Part shown: one piece after another, positions 23,550 through 32,036 of the stretch
Numbering within the stretch: the first letter of the stretch is position 1
Layout of the letters: each line of letters begins with the position of its first letter
From: a virus
Length of the DNA stretch: 64,000 bases
IMG/VR virus record: IMGVR_UViG_3300044641_007115
Location: 160,491 to 224,490 of that record
Direction: 5' to 3' (one strand)
Program-made: the position numbers and the translations under genes
The notes under the pieces: model-generated
Databases searched by the model: none
Seen by the model: only the letters and a program-made list of their open reading frames with translations
What the model was told of the DNA's origin: nothing

Positions 23550-25331
23550 ATGGGAAAATTGAAACCCGGAGCAAAACTGATTATCTTCGCCATTCTGGTG
23601 GGCACGCTGTACTTCGGCGTCACCAAGGCGATGTACTATGGCTGGATTCCGCGTCCGAACGCGCTGAAGTCGATGGTCCCGGCGAAGACCGACATCATCG
23701 AAGCGGAAGTTCTGGAGCACAACACCAACGTCAAACCCGTCGCTTTGCCGTCGAAGACGGCGACGACACAGGGCGGCACGCCGATCCGCTTCCTTCTGTG
23801 GGCATGGAACTCTCAGCTTGGCGCGATGTTCGCCAATGGCGGGCCGGTGACCACGCAAGGTTCGCTGGTGGAGAAACAAGGCGTGAAAGTCGCCTTCACC
23901 CGTCAGGATGCGCCTGACCAGATGCAAAACGAACTGGTCGCTTTCGCCACGGAACTGGAAAAGGGCAACCCGCAACCGTCCGCTGGTGCTCACTTTGTTG
24001 CGATCATGGGCGACGGTGCCGCCGCGTTCTTGCAAGCGATCAATCCGCGTCTTCAGAAGTTGGGCGACGAATACATCGCCGAAGTGGTCGGGTCCGCCGG
24101 ATACAGCCGGGGCGAAGATCAATTCATGGGCCTTCCCGAATGGAAGACCAACCCCAATGCCGCGCGCGGTGCTGTGATCGCTGGCGTTCTTCGGGACGGT
24201 GACTGGAACATCGCGATGCGGTGGGCACAGATCAACGACATCCCGAACAACCCCGACACGACGACCTACGATCCGAACGCTCTGAATTGGGTGGGCACCG
24301 ACAGCTATATCGACGCCAGCCAAAAATACATCACGGGCTACTGTGAAGAGCGTCCGATCAAGGACAAGCGGAGTGAACGGAAGAAGGTCTGTGTCAATGC
24401 CGTTGTGACGTGGACGCCGGGCGATGTGATGATTGCCGAACAGAAGGGCGGACTGGTCACACTTCTGTCCACGAAGACGGCGATCTTCCAGATGCCCAAC
24501 ACCATCATCGGCATCAAGAAATGGAATGCCGCGAACGCTGACAAGGTGGCTGGTATGCTGGCCGCGTTTGGTCAGGGTGCCGATCAGGTGCGTACCAATG
24601 CCGACGCCTTCATGAAGGGTGCGGAAGTCAGTGCCGCCGTCTACAAAGAACAGGACGCCGCGTATTGGGCGAAGTACTACCGGGGCGTGACGAAGAAAGA
24701 CATCACGGGCAACCAAGTCGATCTTGGCGGTTCCTATGTCTCGAACATCGCCGACACGATGCAACTCTTCGGAATGTCCGGTGGTCCGAATCTCTTCAAG
24801 GCGACCTACGAAACGTGGGGCAACGTCGTCATCCAGCAGTATCCGAATGTGATGAAGGAATATCCGCCCACGGATCAAATCCTGAACACCCGGTACGTCC
24901 AGATGGCTTCAAGCCGCATCAACGTGAACGAACAAGCCCCGGCGGAAAAGATCACCTATAGTCCCAACAAGGGCATTAGTGAAGTCATCGGCAAACGCAA
25001 CTACAGCATCACCTTCGCATTGGGATCAGCGACCATTCTTCCGGCCAGCTATCCGACACTCGAAGGTATCGTGAATGATCTGGTCACGTCCAATACGTCG
25101 GTCATCATCCACGGGCACACTGACAACACCGGCACGCCGCAAGGCAACATCATGCTGAGCGAATCGCGGGCGAACTCTGTCCGGCGCTATCTCATGGAGA
25201 AGGGCGGCACCGCCATTCCCGGAAGCCGTATCCGCGTCGTGGCGCACGGTCAGGAAGAGCCGCTGGCAGACAACAGCACCGACGTTGGCCGCGCGAAAAA
25301 CCGCCGTGTTGAAGTTGTGATCGGTCGCTAA
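23550..25331 (+). CDS. ABC/OmpA operon gene 4: solute-binding protein fused to OmpA-like domain
   Basis: 593 residues. Residues 7-28 are a single uncleaved signal anchor (KLIIFAILVGTLYFGVTKAM, no lipobox). About 55-450 reads as a periplasmic substrate-binding protein of the nitrate/sulfonate/phosphate type (PIRFLLWAWNSQLGAMFANG; ELEKGNPQPSAGAHFVAIMG; two-domain alpha/beta pattern). The last 110 residues are an OmpA-like peptidoglycan-binding domain: ITFALGSATILPASYPTLEG, VIIHGHTDNTGTPQGN, LSESRANSVRRYLMEKGG, GRAKNRRVEVVI with the conserved Asp and Arg. The product should link the inner membrane, a transporter and the cell wall. Uncommon in a phage. Confidence 0.9.
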   Translation: MGKLKPGAKLIIFAILVGTLYFGVTKAMYYGWIPRPNALKSMVPAKTDIIEAEVLEHNTNVKPVALPSKTATTQGGTPIRFLLWAWNSQLGAMFANGGPVTTQGSLVEKQGVKVAFTRQDAPDQMQNELVAFATELEKGNPQPSAGAHFVAIMGDGAAAFLQAINPRLQKLGDEYIAEVVGSAGYSRGEDQFMGLPEWKTNPNAARGAVIAGVLRDGDWNIAMRWAQINDIPNNPDTTTYDPNALNWVGTDSYIDASQKYITGYCEERPIKDKRSERKKVCVNAVVTWTPGDVMIAEQKGGLVTLLSTKTAIFQMPNTIIGIKKWNAANADKVAGMLAAFGQGADQVRTNADAFMKGAEVSAAVYKEQDAAYWAKYYRGVTKKDITGNQVDLGGSYVSNIADTMQLFGMSGGPNLFKATYETWGNVVIQQYPNVMKEYPPTDQILNTRYVQMASSRINVNEQAPAEKITYSPNKGISEVIGKRNYSITFALGSATILPASYPTLEGIVNDLVTSNTSVIIHGHTDNTGTPQGNIMLSESRANSVRRYLMEKGGTAIPGSRIRVVAHGQEEPLADNSTDVGRAKNRRVEVVIGR

Positions 25332-25350
25332 GGAAAGGACGGGAACCAAC

Positions 25351-26199
25351 ATGGCTACGACCGCTAACGCGCCAGTGTCCATGCCCGCCCCTGTGAAGCC
25401 CGGCACGAAGGTCCAGAAGGATCTTCGTGCCGCCTTCGCGGTTAACGGCAAGGCCAACAACAACCTTCAACGATCTATCTTCATCGGCTACGTTATCGCC
25501 GGGGTCATCTTTTGGCTGGCGTCGCCTTCGAAGGTCTTGCCTTCTCCGATTGATGTTCTCTACGCCTTCCCGCATCTGTGGAATGAAGGTCTAGGCGTCG
25601 AACTCATGACCAGTCTGGAACTGAATTTGCACGCCATCGCCTTAACCGTGCTCATCAGCCTTCTGGTCGCCTACAGTACCGCGATCCCGGCTTTGCGACC
25701 GGTCGCAACTTTCTTCTCCACCTTTCGCTTCAACGGATTTGTCGGATTGCCGTTGTTGCTCACCTTCCTGATCGGCGACCAGCATTGGATCAAAGTCTCT
25801 TTGTTGGTGATCGCCATGTCGGTCTTCACCATCCCGGCAATCGTCGCTGCTATCGAAGCCATCCCACAAGAAGCCTACGACCACGGGCGGGTTCTCCGCA
25901 TGAGTGAATGGCGGGTCCTGTGGGAAGTCGTCATTGTCGGGCGGTTCCACGAAGTCATCGACATCATCTTGACAAACATCGCGATTGGTTGGACCATGTT
26001 GCCGATGGTGGAAGGAATTTTCCGTGCCGAAGGCGGCATCGGGGTCATGATCCTGACAGAGAACAAGTACTTCAAACTGGAGTCGGTCTATGCGATCATC
26101 ATCACCATGATGTTGGTCGGTATGACCATTGATTACATCGGGCGAACCATCAAGCGTATTCTCTGCCCATACGCATTCATCAACACGGAGCGGAAATGA
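25351..26199 (+). CDS. ABC/OmpA operon gene 5: ABC transporter permease (SsuC/NrtB/TauC-like)
   Basis: 282 residues. A first TM (FIGYVIAGVIFWLASPSKVL) then LPSPIDVLYAFPHLW, typical of the nitrate/sulfonate/taurine permease family, and at least five more TM helices. The EAA loop for ATPase docking is AIPQEAYDHGRVLRMSEWRV. The start has GGAAAGGAC upstream. Overlaps the ATPase gene by 4 nt. All key parts are present, so it may be an active transporter rather than a relic. Confidence 0.92.
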   Translation: MATTANAPVSMPAPVKPGTKVQKDLRAAFAVNGKANNNLQRSIFIGYVIAGVIFWLASPSKVLPSPIDVLYAFPHLWNEGLGVELMTSLELNLHAIALTVLISLLVAYSTAIPALRPVATFFSTFRFNGFVGLPLLLTFLIGDQHWIKVSLLVIAMSVFTIPAIVAAIEAIPQEAYDHGRVLRMSEWRVLWEVVIVGRFHEVIDIILTNIAIGWTMLPMVEGIFRAEGGIGVMILTENKYFKLESVYAIIITMMLVGMTIDYIGRTIKRILCPYAFINTERK

Positions 26200-27056
26200 G
26201 CGTCCACGGTCAACGATACGAAAGAAACGAAGTCCTACTGGACATCCGCAACGTGTCGATGCGGTACGGTGACAACACCGTTCTCGAAAACATCAACGCT
26301 CAAGTGCGGAATCTGCAATGCACCAGCGACACCAATGTCACCGGGCAAGTCATCGCCTTCCTTGGGCCATCCGGGTGCGGCAAGACACAACTTCTCCGCA
26401 TCATCGCGGGACTGCAAGAGCCGACTGAAGGTGGCGTGTTCATCGACCCGGATGGCAAACCGGCGAAGAAGGGCATGTCCGGCGTCGTATTTCAGAAATA
26501 CCCGCTCTTCGGCCACCGCACCGTTTTGGGAAATCTGATGTTGGCCGGGACGATGGCGGGCATGAAAGAAGACCAAGCCAAACATCACGCGATGGAACTG
26601 ATGACATTGTTCGAACTCGAACCGGCCATCAACAAGTATCCAGCGGAACTGTCCGGCGGCATGCAACAGCGCGTGGCGATCTCACAGCAACTCATGAACA
26701 TGGACGGGCCGAACAACACGTACACCCGGCTCATGCTCATGGATGAACCGTTCGCCGCACTGGACCCGCGCAATACCCGCACCACCTGTACCCGGATTCG
26801 GAAAGTCGCTGACATGCACGATACGAACACCATCATCGTCGTCACGCATGATCTCCGCGCCGCGCTGATGATCGGTGACATCGTTTGGGTGATGGGCCGG
26901 GATCGTGATGCGCAAGGGAAAGTTTGTTCCGGCGGCAAGATCGTGCGCCAGTTGGATTTGATCGATGAGGGATTGACGTGGCATCCCGACATCGAACAGC
27001 AACCCAACTTCATCCGCATCGAACGCGAACTGGCCGCGATGTTCCACACCCTCTAA
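26196..27056 (+). CDS. ABC/OmpA operon gene 6: ABC transporter ATPase (SsuB/NrtD/TauB-like)
   Basis: 286 residues. Walker A GPSGCGKTQLLRIIAGLQ, Q-loop VVFQKYPLFGHRTV, signature LSGGMQQRVAISQQL, Walker B LMLMDEPFAALD, H-loop VVTHDLRAAL: complete and in order. An extra loop (LQCTSDTNVTGQVIAF) precedes the Walker A motif. Would energise the gene 5 permease as a dimer. Confidence 0.94.
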   Translation: MSVHGQRYERNEVLLDIRNVSMRYGDNTVLENINAQVRNLQCTSDTNVTGQVIAFLGPSGCGKTQLLRIIAGLQEPTEGGVFIDPDGKPAKKGMSGVVFQKYPLFGHRTVLGNLMLAGTMAGMKEDQAKHHAMELMTLFELEPAINKYPAELSGGMQQRVAISQQLMNMDGPNNTYTRLMLMDEPFAALDPRNTRTTCTRIRKVADMHDTNTIIVVTHDLRAALMIGDIVWVMGRDRDAQGKVCSGGKIVRQLDLIDEGLTWHPDIEQQPNFIRIERELAAMFHTL

Positions 27057-27074
27057 CCGATTGGAGTTTGGGCT

Positions 27075-27713
27075 ATGGCTCTTGATCGTTTTATCCATTT
27101 CGAAGACGGAGAGTGTCCGTCATTCGAGCAAGTCCGCGATGTGTGTGTCCACTACATCGGCGGGTCTGGAACAATCACTTCTGATCCGCCGCGTGTATTC
27201 GCGGAAGTTCCGGGCGTGTCCCATAGCCCATTGGCGCGCCCGGAACGTTTCATTGAAGTCTATGTCGCAGACGATAACGTCGATGTGATGACCCGTCAGG
27301 CCGATGAATTCACCAACGCACTGGCAGAAGGTCTAGCATCGTTGATCGCCCGGAAGTTCAAAGGGAAACGAGAATTCAATGGATCATTCCCGGATAGGTA
27401 TGCTTCCGATATGGATGAGTTCGCCCGGTTCCGGTGGAAAGAGCGGTATGACAGTCGCTATCCCGGCGGGCCAATGGCGGCATTTGACACCATGCTTGCC
27501 ATCGCCGAAGCATTCCCGAACGCTATCGATTTCATGGTGGAAACGGCACCGGGAAAAGAAATCACCATTGCCCGCCGGTCGGACGGAAAAGTCTGGATTG
27601 CTTGTGATGAATGGGCCGGGAGTGGCGACACTTTGCACGAAGCCATTCGCAACACCCGCGACCAATTGGCGGGATCTCCTTTTCTCCGATGGTTTCCGAA
27701 AAATAGTGCTTGA
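27075..27713 (+). CDS. Hypothetical protein (212 aa)
   Basis: MALDRFIHFEDGECPSFEQV then FIEVYVADDNVDVM and a C-terminal WIACDEWAGSGDTLHEAIRN. Nineteen bases after the ATPase gene, so possibly the last gene of that operon, though nothing in the sequence ties it to transport. Its end overlaps the next early promoter. Confidence 0.75.
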   Translation: MALDRFIHFEDGECPSFEQVRDVCVHYIGGSGTITSDPPRVFAEVPGVSHSPLARPERFIEVYVADDNVDVMTRQADEFTNALAEGLASLIARKFKGKREFNGSFPDRYASDMDEFARFRWKERYDSRYPGGPMAAFDTMLAIAEAFPNAIDFMVETAPGKEITIARRSDGKVWIACDEWAGSGDTLHEAIRNTRDQLAGSPFLRWFPKNSA

Positions 27714-27738
27714 CATATAGGTCACTCTGTCGTACTCT
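27710..27738 (+). promoter_or_regulatory. Early-type operator promoter
   Basis: TTGACA 27710-27715, 17-nt spacer, TACTCT 27733-27738; GACATATAGGTC 27712-27723. GGAGAGACGAC-ATG follows. Confidence 0.9.
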
Positions 27739-27755
27739 GGTTATGGAGAGACGAC

Positions 27756-28457
27756 ATGAACAACAACAAATTCCCCGAACTTCTGATGCTGAACAATCAG
27801 CCGGTGCGTACCGCTGAATTGCTCGAAAACAACGCCGAAGACGCTGAAATCGTGAATGCGATCAACAGCATGCAACCCGGTCAGACCCTTCAGTTCGGTG
27901 GCGGTGCCGCGCCGATCATGACGATTGTCCGCCCGAACGAAGTCCACGGTAACCTTTTCATCTTCCTCTATCAGAACGAACGCGGGTTCATCCTGAAAGC
28001 CTACCGTGGCCGGGCGACCAAGCCGATGGCCTTCTACCGGTTCCGCACTGAGCACGAACGCGCGGGCTACTTGCTCCGCATCAAGAACGAAGAAACTTCC
28101 CGCGTCAATCGCGTCGAAGAGCGCAAAGCTGAACGCAAAGCGGTCACTTGTGAACTGAAGGTCGGTGATGTGCTCCACTACTCTTGGGGCTACGATCAGA
28201 CCAACTGCGAATTCTATCAGGTGGTTGCGCTGACCGCGAAGGGCGTCAAGATTCGCGAAATCGACGGTCGTCAGGTCCCTTCCGCATCCGATGGCATGAG
28301 CAGCATGTCCTGTCAGATGGAAGCGGTTCCGAATGCCTTCATCGCAGCCGCCCCGGTCATGACCAAGCGGATGACCACCAACACCAGCGTGGGAATGAGC
28401 TACGGAGTCGCTTCGAAGTGGGACGGTAAGCCGAAGTACTCTTCGTGGTACGCCTAA
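27756..28457 (+). CDS. Conserved phage protein (GDVLHYSWGYDQTN family)
   Basis: 233 residues. Residues 145-200 contain LKVGDVLHYSWGYDQTNCEF and YQVVALTAKGVKIREI, and the C-terminus ends KWDGKPKYSSWYA. This C-terminal domain recurs in phage and mobile-element proteins of unknown function. Directly behind an operator promoter; first gene of a three-gene unit. Confidence 0.8.
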   Translation: MNNNKFPELLMLNNQPVRTAELLENNAEDAEIVNAINSMQPGQTLQFGGGAAPIMTIVRPNEVHGNLFIFLYQNERGFILKAYRGRATKPMAFYRFRTEHERAGYLLRIKNEETSRVNRVEERKAERKAVTCELKVGDVLHYSWGYDQTNCEFYQVVALTAKGVKIREIDGRQVPSASDGMSSMSCQMEAVPNAFIAAAPVMTKRMTTNTSVGMSYGVASKWDGKPKYSSWYA

Positions 28458-28477
28458 GAGAGAGAGAAAGAATCAAA

Positions 28478-28699
28478 ATGTCCAAACCGACCGAACAAAT
28501 TTATGATGGGATGGGCAATCGTTTCGCCCCGTCCAAAGATCAACAGAAGCTCCACAAAGCCGGATGGCGGGTCCAATCCCGCCGGAAGGTTGGTTGTATG
28601 TGGCGCATCGAATGGATCAGTCCGAATGGTGGCGTCTACAGTCAGGGTGTCGCTTTGGAGTTTCTGAGACAAGATCGAAAGGCACAGGCACAGAAATGA
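28478..28699 (+). CDS. Hypothetical protein (73 aa)
   Basis: MSKPTEQIYDGMGNRFAPSK, basic, with CMWRIEWISPNGG. Preceded by AGAGAGAGAAAG. Function unknown. Confidence 0.75.
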   Translation: MSKPTEQIYDGMGNRFAPSKDQQKLHKAGWRVQSRRKVGCMWRIEWISPNGGVYSQGVALEFLRQDRKAQAQK

Positions 28700-29019
28700 A
28701 ATCAACTACCATCACGGATGTGGTGACTCTTCTCAAACAGGCCCAATCCCAAGCCGCCCAACAAGTCGCGGAAGCTAAGTCCGCACTCAAGGACGGACAG
28801 GCGGAATTGAAAGCCATCAACAAAGCTCTGCGATCTTTCGGCGTCAAGGTTTCGTCAAAAGCCGACACGCCGCCGAAGATTCCGAACGCCATCGCCGAAC
28901 GCCTGACCAGCGAAGGCCGCGCGAAACTCTCCAAGGCGATGAAAGCCCGGCACCGTGAAGCCCGGCGGAAAGGATACTCTAGCCTGAAGGAAATGCTGAA
29001 GGCTGAACGCGAACAGTAA
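28696..29019 (+). CDS. Helical basic protein (107 aa)
   Basis: ATG 28696 overlaps the previous stop (ATGA). Long Ala/Gln/Lys helix (LLKQAQSQAAQQVAEAKSAL), a Pro hinge, then LSKAMKARHREARRKGYSSL. Nucleic-acid binding possible from charge. Overlaps the convergent 28979 gene by 41 nt. Confidence 0.72.
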   Translation: MKSTTITDVVTLLKQAQSQAAQQVAEAKSALKDGQAELKAINKALRSFGVKVSSKADTPPKIPNAIAERLTSEGRAKLSKAMKARHREARRKGYSSLKEMLKAEREQ

Positions 29020-29215
29020 ACACCGGCGAATTCAAAGTCTCTCCAAGAAGCGGTTGCGGCGGCAAAATCTGATGATGTAGTAGATCGGGCAACAACACCC
29101 GAATCTGAGACATCAACGGATCTAGCCGCCGCTCTGCTTTTGCGCGGTTCTCCCGGTCAACTTCACGGAACAGATGAGGACACCAGCCGCGCTCAATGGC
29201 GTCCTGTAGCGTCAT
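28979..29215 (-). CDS. Hypothetical protein (78 aa)
   Basis: MTLQDAIERGWCPHLFREVD onward; ATG overlaps the upstream stop by 4 nt. Its C-terminal 14 codons overlap the convergent gene, so the true product may depend on that end. Confidence 0.55.
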   Translation of the reverse strand: MTLQDAIERGWCPHLFREVDRENRAKAERRLDPLMSQIRVLLPDLLHHQILPPQPLLGETLNSPVFTVRVQPSAFPSG

Positions 29216-29421
29216 GCCGTCGTGCTCTTGGCTTCCGCCTGTCGTGCTTGCTTGGGAACCCGGACCAGCATGAATTCATCATTCAGCCGAATGGCTTCAT
29301 AGGCATCTTTCGGGAAACGGACGTTCTGCCGGTTCCCTTTGTCCCACGCAAAACTCCACACTTGATCCGGCACCTGAACGGAGCCTTCGAGAATGTCTTT
29401 CAATAGGTTTTTGATCTTCAT
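29212..29421 (-). CDS. Hypothetical protein (69 aa)
   Basis: MKIKNLLKDILEGSVQVPDQ, WSFAWDKGNRQNVRFPKDAY. TACAAT lies about 20 bases upstream of ATG. Divergent from the phosphoesterase gene. Confidence 0.7.
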   Translation of the reverse strand: MKIKNLLKDILEGSVQVPDQVWSFAWDKGNRQNVRFPKDAYEAIRLNDEFMLVRVPKQARQAEAKSTTA

Positions 29422-29465
29422 ATTAGAAGCTGATCTATTGTACCATCAAAACGCTAAATCAATAG

Positions 29466-30203
29466 GTGCAGAAACAGCGATATCGCTCCGTCTTCATATC
29501 TGATGCTCATCTAGGTTTCCGGGGAGCACAGTCCATGAAGCTATTAACATTTCTGAAACACATCGACTGCGATCATCTGTATTTTGTTGGTGACACGTTC
29601 GATTTGTGGAGTCTTCAGCGGCGTTTTCATTGGACCGATGAAATCAACGACATCATCCGGCGCGTCATCAAGATGGCAAAGAATGGCGTGAATGTCACCA
29701 TCATCGCGGGAAACCACGATGAGCCGCTTCGTCAGTTCATACCGTGCGAATTCGGTAAGATCCACGTCCGGGACACAGCTATTCACACTACCGCCAAAAA
29801 CGAAAAGTTCATGGTGATACATGGGGACCAATTTGATTTTGTTACCAACCATTTGAAGTGGCTAGCGAAATTCGGCACTTGGATCTACGATTGGTTGTTG
29901 GCATTCAATCACTACTTGGCTATCGTCCGCGACCGCTTCGGGATGTCTTACTGGAGTTTCGCGGCATGGGCCAAATCGAAAGCAAAGAAGGCCGTTGCTG
30001 TTATCAAAGACTTCGAAGAAGCTGCGATGAATCACGCCGCCCGGAACAACTGTGTTGGTGTCATTTGTGGGCACATCCACACACCCAAGATGTACGACCA
30101 CGAAGGAATCACCTATGCCAATTGCGGTGATTGGGTAGAATCCTGTTCGGTGCTTGTTGAACATGATTCAGGCGAATTTGAACTCTTGAAACAAGTATTT
30201 TGA
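29466..30203 (+). CDS. LpxH-like metallophosphoesterase
   Basis: 245 residues from GTG 29466. FISDAHLGFRG (D-x-H), LYFVGDTFDLW (GD), IIAGNHDEPL (GNHD), MVIHGDQFDFV and VICGHIHTPKM (GHxH) are the full metallophosphatase set, and the overall pattern matches UDP-2,3-diacylglucosamine diphosphatase (lipid A synthesis) relatives. A C-terminal GD-W part is intact. Could modify lipid A or act on nucleotides. CTAAATC lies just upstream, perhaps a weak late promoter. Confidence 0.85.
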   Translation: MQKQRYRSVFISDAHLGFRGAQSMKLLTFLKHIDCDHLYFVGDTFDLWSLQRRFHWTDEINDIIRRVIKMAKNGVNVTIIAGNHDEPLRQFIPCEFGKIHVRDTAIHTTAKNEKFMVIHGDQFDFVTNHLKWLAKFGTWIYDWLLAFNHYLAIVRDRFGMSYWSFAAWAKSKAKKAVAVIKDFEEAAMNHAARNNCVGVICGHIHTPKMYDHEGITYANCGDWVESCSVLVEHDSGEFELLKQVF

Positions 30204-30233
30204 AGCTGGCCTAACTACTTGATAATGGTGAAT

Positions 30234-30617
30234 ATGCAACTGCCTGATTTCAGCTTGGTCGAAGAAGTCCATTTTCAACCCCGCTTGTTGCGGTTCGTGA
30301 CTCTTGACGGAAAGGTTTACCCGCCCGAAATCGTTTTGGAGATGCTGAGCATTCTCCCGGCACCCCGATGGTCTATGACCAATGTGCCGGTGTGGGATTA
30401 TCTCGTTTCCAACAACGTCATCGTTCTCACCGAAGACACCGTTCAACCCGGCCCGGCGTTCGATGAGTTCACGGCCAAACTGAAAGAGTTCCACCAACAG
30501 AACCCGGCAAAGCCGCTCAAGTGGAAGAGTATGCCCGTGGATGCATATCGCGTCAAGTTCCCGGAGAAAACCACCGCGATACCTTCCAACGGGGATCAGA
30601 TGGGGTTGTTCGACTAA
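30234..30617 (+). CDS. Hypothetical protein with clamp-binding-like C-terminus
   Basis: 127 residues from ATG 30234 (ATG 30225 also possible; GATAAT at 30221-30226 lies 7 bases before 30234). Starts MQLPDFSLVEEVHFQPRLLR. The last residues are SNGDQMGLFD, which fits the QxxLF sliding-clamp-binding peptide at the extreme C-terminus. It may therefore be a replication or late-transcription accessory protein. Confidence 0.7.
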   Translation: MQLPDFSLVEEVHFQPRLLRFVTLDGKVYPPEIVLEMLSILPAPRWSMTNVPVWDYLVSNNVIVLTEDTVQPGPAFDEFTAKLKEFHQQNPAKPLKWKSMPVDAYRVKFPEKTTAIPSNGDQMGLFD

Positions 30618-30729
30618 ATACATCGTGGTACAATCAGAGAAGTAGTTCATGGTGAGCCGAAGATTGTTGGTTACCTACTTGACATAGACCAGCCGACAGT
30701 CACCCACTTGCTCACCCGAATGATAAAAC

Positions 30730-30762
30730 AAAGCCCGGCGGAAACGTCGGGCTTTCGTTATT
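30730..30762 (+). terminator. Rho-independent terminator-like hairpin
   Basis: AAAGCCCGGCG (30730-30740), GAAA loop, CGTCGGGCTTT (30745-30755), then CGTTATTT. Lies in the 166-bp gap before the HNH gene; the rest of that gap holds no supportable gene. Confidence 0.8.
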
Positions 30763-30783
30763 TGGTCTGCCCTAAACAGGTGT

Positions 30784-31173
30784 GTGCTCTACTGTCCCAT
30801 CTGTGGCAAAGACGTAAAGCCCGGCAACACTACATGCTCCCGGTCTTGTGCGAACCGGCTCTTCCGCACCAAACAGCGCAATCCCAATTGGTCCGAAGAT
30901 GCTTACCGGTCAACGTGTTTTGCCTACCATGAGAAAAAATGTGTCGTATGCGGCGAAACCAAAATTGTGGCCGTTCATCATTTCAATGGCAATCACGGGG
31001 ACAACAGACCAGAAAATCTTATCCCGATCTGTCCGACACACCACAGCTACGTTCACAGCCGGTACGCGGCGGAAGTTCTCCCGATCATCGAAGAGTATCG
31101 GGAACAATGGCTGATCGAACACAGTGGACAATTGTTGGTAGAGGTTTTTGATGTCGAAACAGAACACTATTGA
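30784..31173 (+). CDS. HNH endonuclease
   Basis: 129 residues from GTG 30784. MLYCPICGKDVKPGNTTCSR opens with a zinc ribbon (CPIC...CSRSC), then CVVCGETKIVAVHHFNGNHG, NRPENLIPICPTHHSYVHSR gives the H-N-H catalytic core. Typical free-standing phage HNH nuclease, possibly homing. Confidence 0.88.
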   Translation: MLYCPICGKDVKPGNTTCSRSCANRLFRTKQRNPNWSEDAYRSTCFAYHEKKCVVCGETKIVAVHHFNGNHGDNRPENLIPICPTHHSYVHSRYAAEVLPIIEEYREQWLIEHSGQLLVEVFDVETEHY

Positions 31174-31432
31174 AATTGAATGCCCGTCTTGCCAAGGAAC
31201 TGGCGTTTATCGCGGTTTTGCGGAGCCACAAGGCGTCGCTGTGGTGTGTTTGCACTGTGAGGGCACCGGGAAAGAAACGATCACGTATAAGCCGTTTACG
31301 GGCCGAAAACGACGGGATGGTATTCACACCGTCCGTCTGTCCGCTGGAACCTTGCTGGTAACCGGCGTCGGGCCGCGCGGCGGGAGTGTGACATACGAAG
31401 AGTTCCTTGCGGGAAAAGTTCCCCGGCGGTAG
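31151..31432 (+). CDS. DnaJ-type zinc-finger small protein
   Basis: 93 residues; ATG 31151 lies inside the HNH gene end. CPSCQGTGVY and CLHCEGTGKE are two CxxCxGxG knuckles as in the DnaJ zinc domain, without a J domain. C-terminus GGSVTYEEFLAGKVPRR. Likely a chaperone-like or RNA/protein-binding accessory factor. Confidence 0.75.
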   Translation: MSKQNTIEIECPSCQGTGVYRGFAEPQGVAVVCLHCEGTGKETITYKPFTGRKRRDGIHTVRLSAGTLLVTGVGPRGGSVTYEEFLAGKVPRR

Positions 31433-31441
31433 AATAATGTC

Positions 31442-31663
31442 ATGACCCGCCGAACCTTTGTCCAGCTTTTCTCCCTGTCTACTCTGAGTGGACAAGGTAG
31501 GCCGCGCCGGGGCGTCCAAGCCTTCTACATCGTGCGCACGCGCGTGCGCGGGAGGATCGTTCAGGAACGGGTTTCGGTCGTTGTATATAATCGTGATGAC
31601 ATCCGAAACATCGAACGAATTCAAGGTTTTGTCCGGTGGGTCACCCGACCCGTCGTCCGATAA
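31442..31663 (+). CDS. Small basic hypothetical protein (73 aa)
   Basis: MTRRTFVQLFSLSTLSGQGR, then strongly Arg/Val-rich (FYIVRTRVRGRIVQERVS). TAGAAT ends 6 bases before ATG. It overlaps the following gene by 68 nt, so one of the two starts may be wrong. Confidence 0.45.
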   Translation: MTRRTFVQLFSLSTLSGQGRPRRGVQAFYIVRTRVRGRIVQERVSVVVYNRDDIRNIERIQGFVRWVTRPVVR

Positions 31664-32036
31664 ACTTTACTTCCCTGACATGCTGACACTAGGAGACGAA
31701 AACAATAGCTTCGTCGTCCAGTACTGCGATCTCCCGGCGGGCATGCAAATGACCATGCAGCCGCCCAACATTCTCCAAATCAACAAAGACACCACCCCGA
31801 CACAGCGCTCTTTGCTAATGATGCGATTCATCGTCAACATGACCTATCGCATCGGCAAGGTATCCGGGGCCGTCCAGAATGAATTGACGGAAGCTGAGAT
31901 TGACGGCATGACGGTGGGGATCTGGCAGTGGTTGGGAACGTCTGGTATGCTCTCCACCGTTACCCCGCCTATGTTGGTCGAATGGCTGGCGAAGACCCGC
32001 ATGGAAATCGCCGCAATGCAAGCACCGCCTCAGTAA
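31596..32036 (+). CDS. Hypothetical protein (146 aa)
   Basis: MTSETSNEFKVLSGGSPDPS; the middle and C-terminal parts (LLMMRFIVNMTYRIGKVSGA; IDGMTVGIWQWLGTSGM) look structural. TATATAATCGTG stands directly before ATG with no ribosome binding site. The C-terminus overlaps the convergent secreted-protein gene by 7 nt. Function unknown. Confidence 0.65.
   Translation: MTSETSNEFKVLSGGSPDPSSDKLYFPDMLTLGDENNSFVVQYCDLPAGMQMTMQPPNILQINKDTTPTQRSLLMMRFIVNMTYRIGKVSGAVQNELTEAEIDGMTVGIWQWLGTSGMLSTVTPPMLVEWLAKTRMEIAAMQAPPQ

Noticed and set aside
23550-25331. Operon gene 4 as a lipoprotein
   Set aside because: The N-terminal hydrophobic segment has no lipobox Cys; it reads as an uncleaved anchor.
30613-30621. 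CTAAATAC as a late promoter after the 30234 gene
   Set aside because: Contains the stop codon of that gene and no gene starts within 150 bases.
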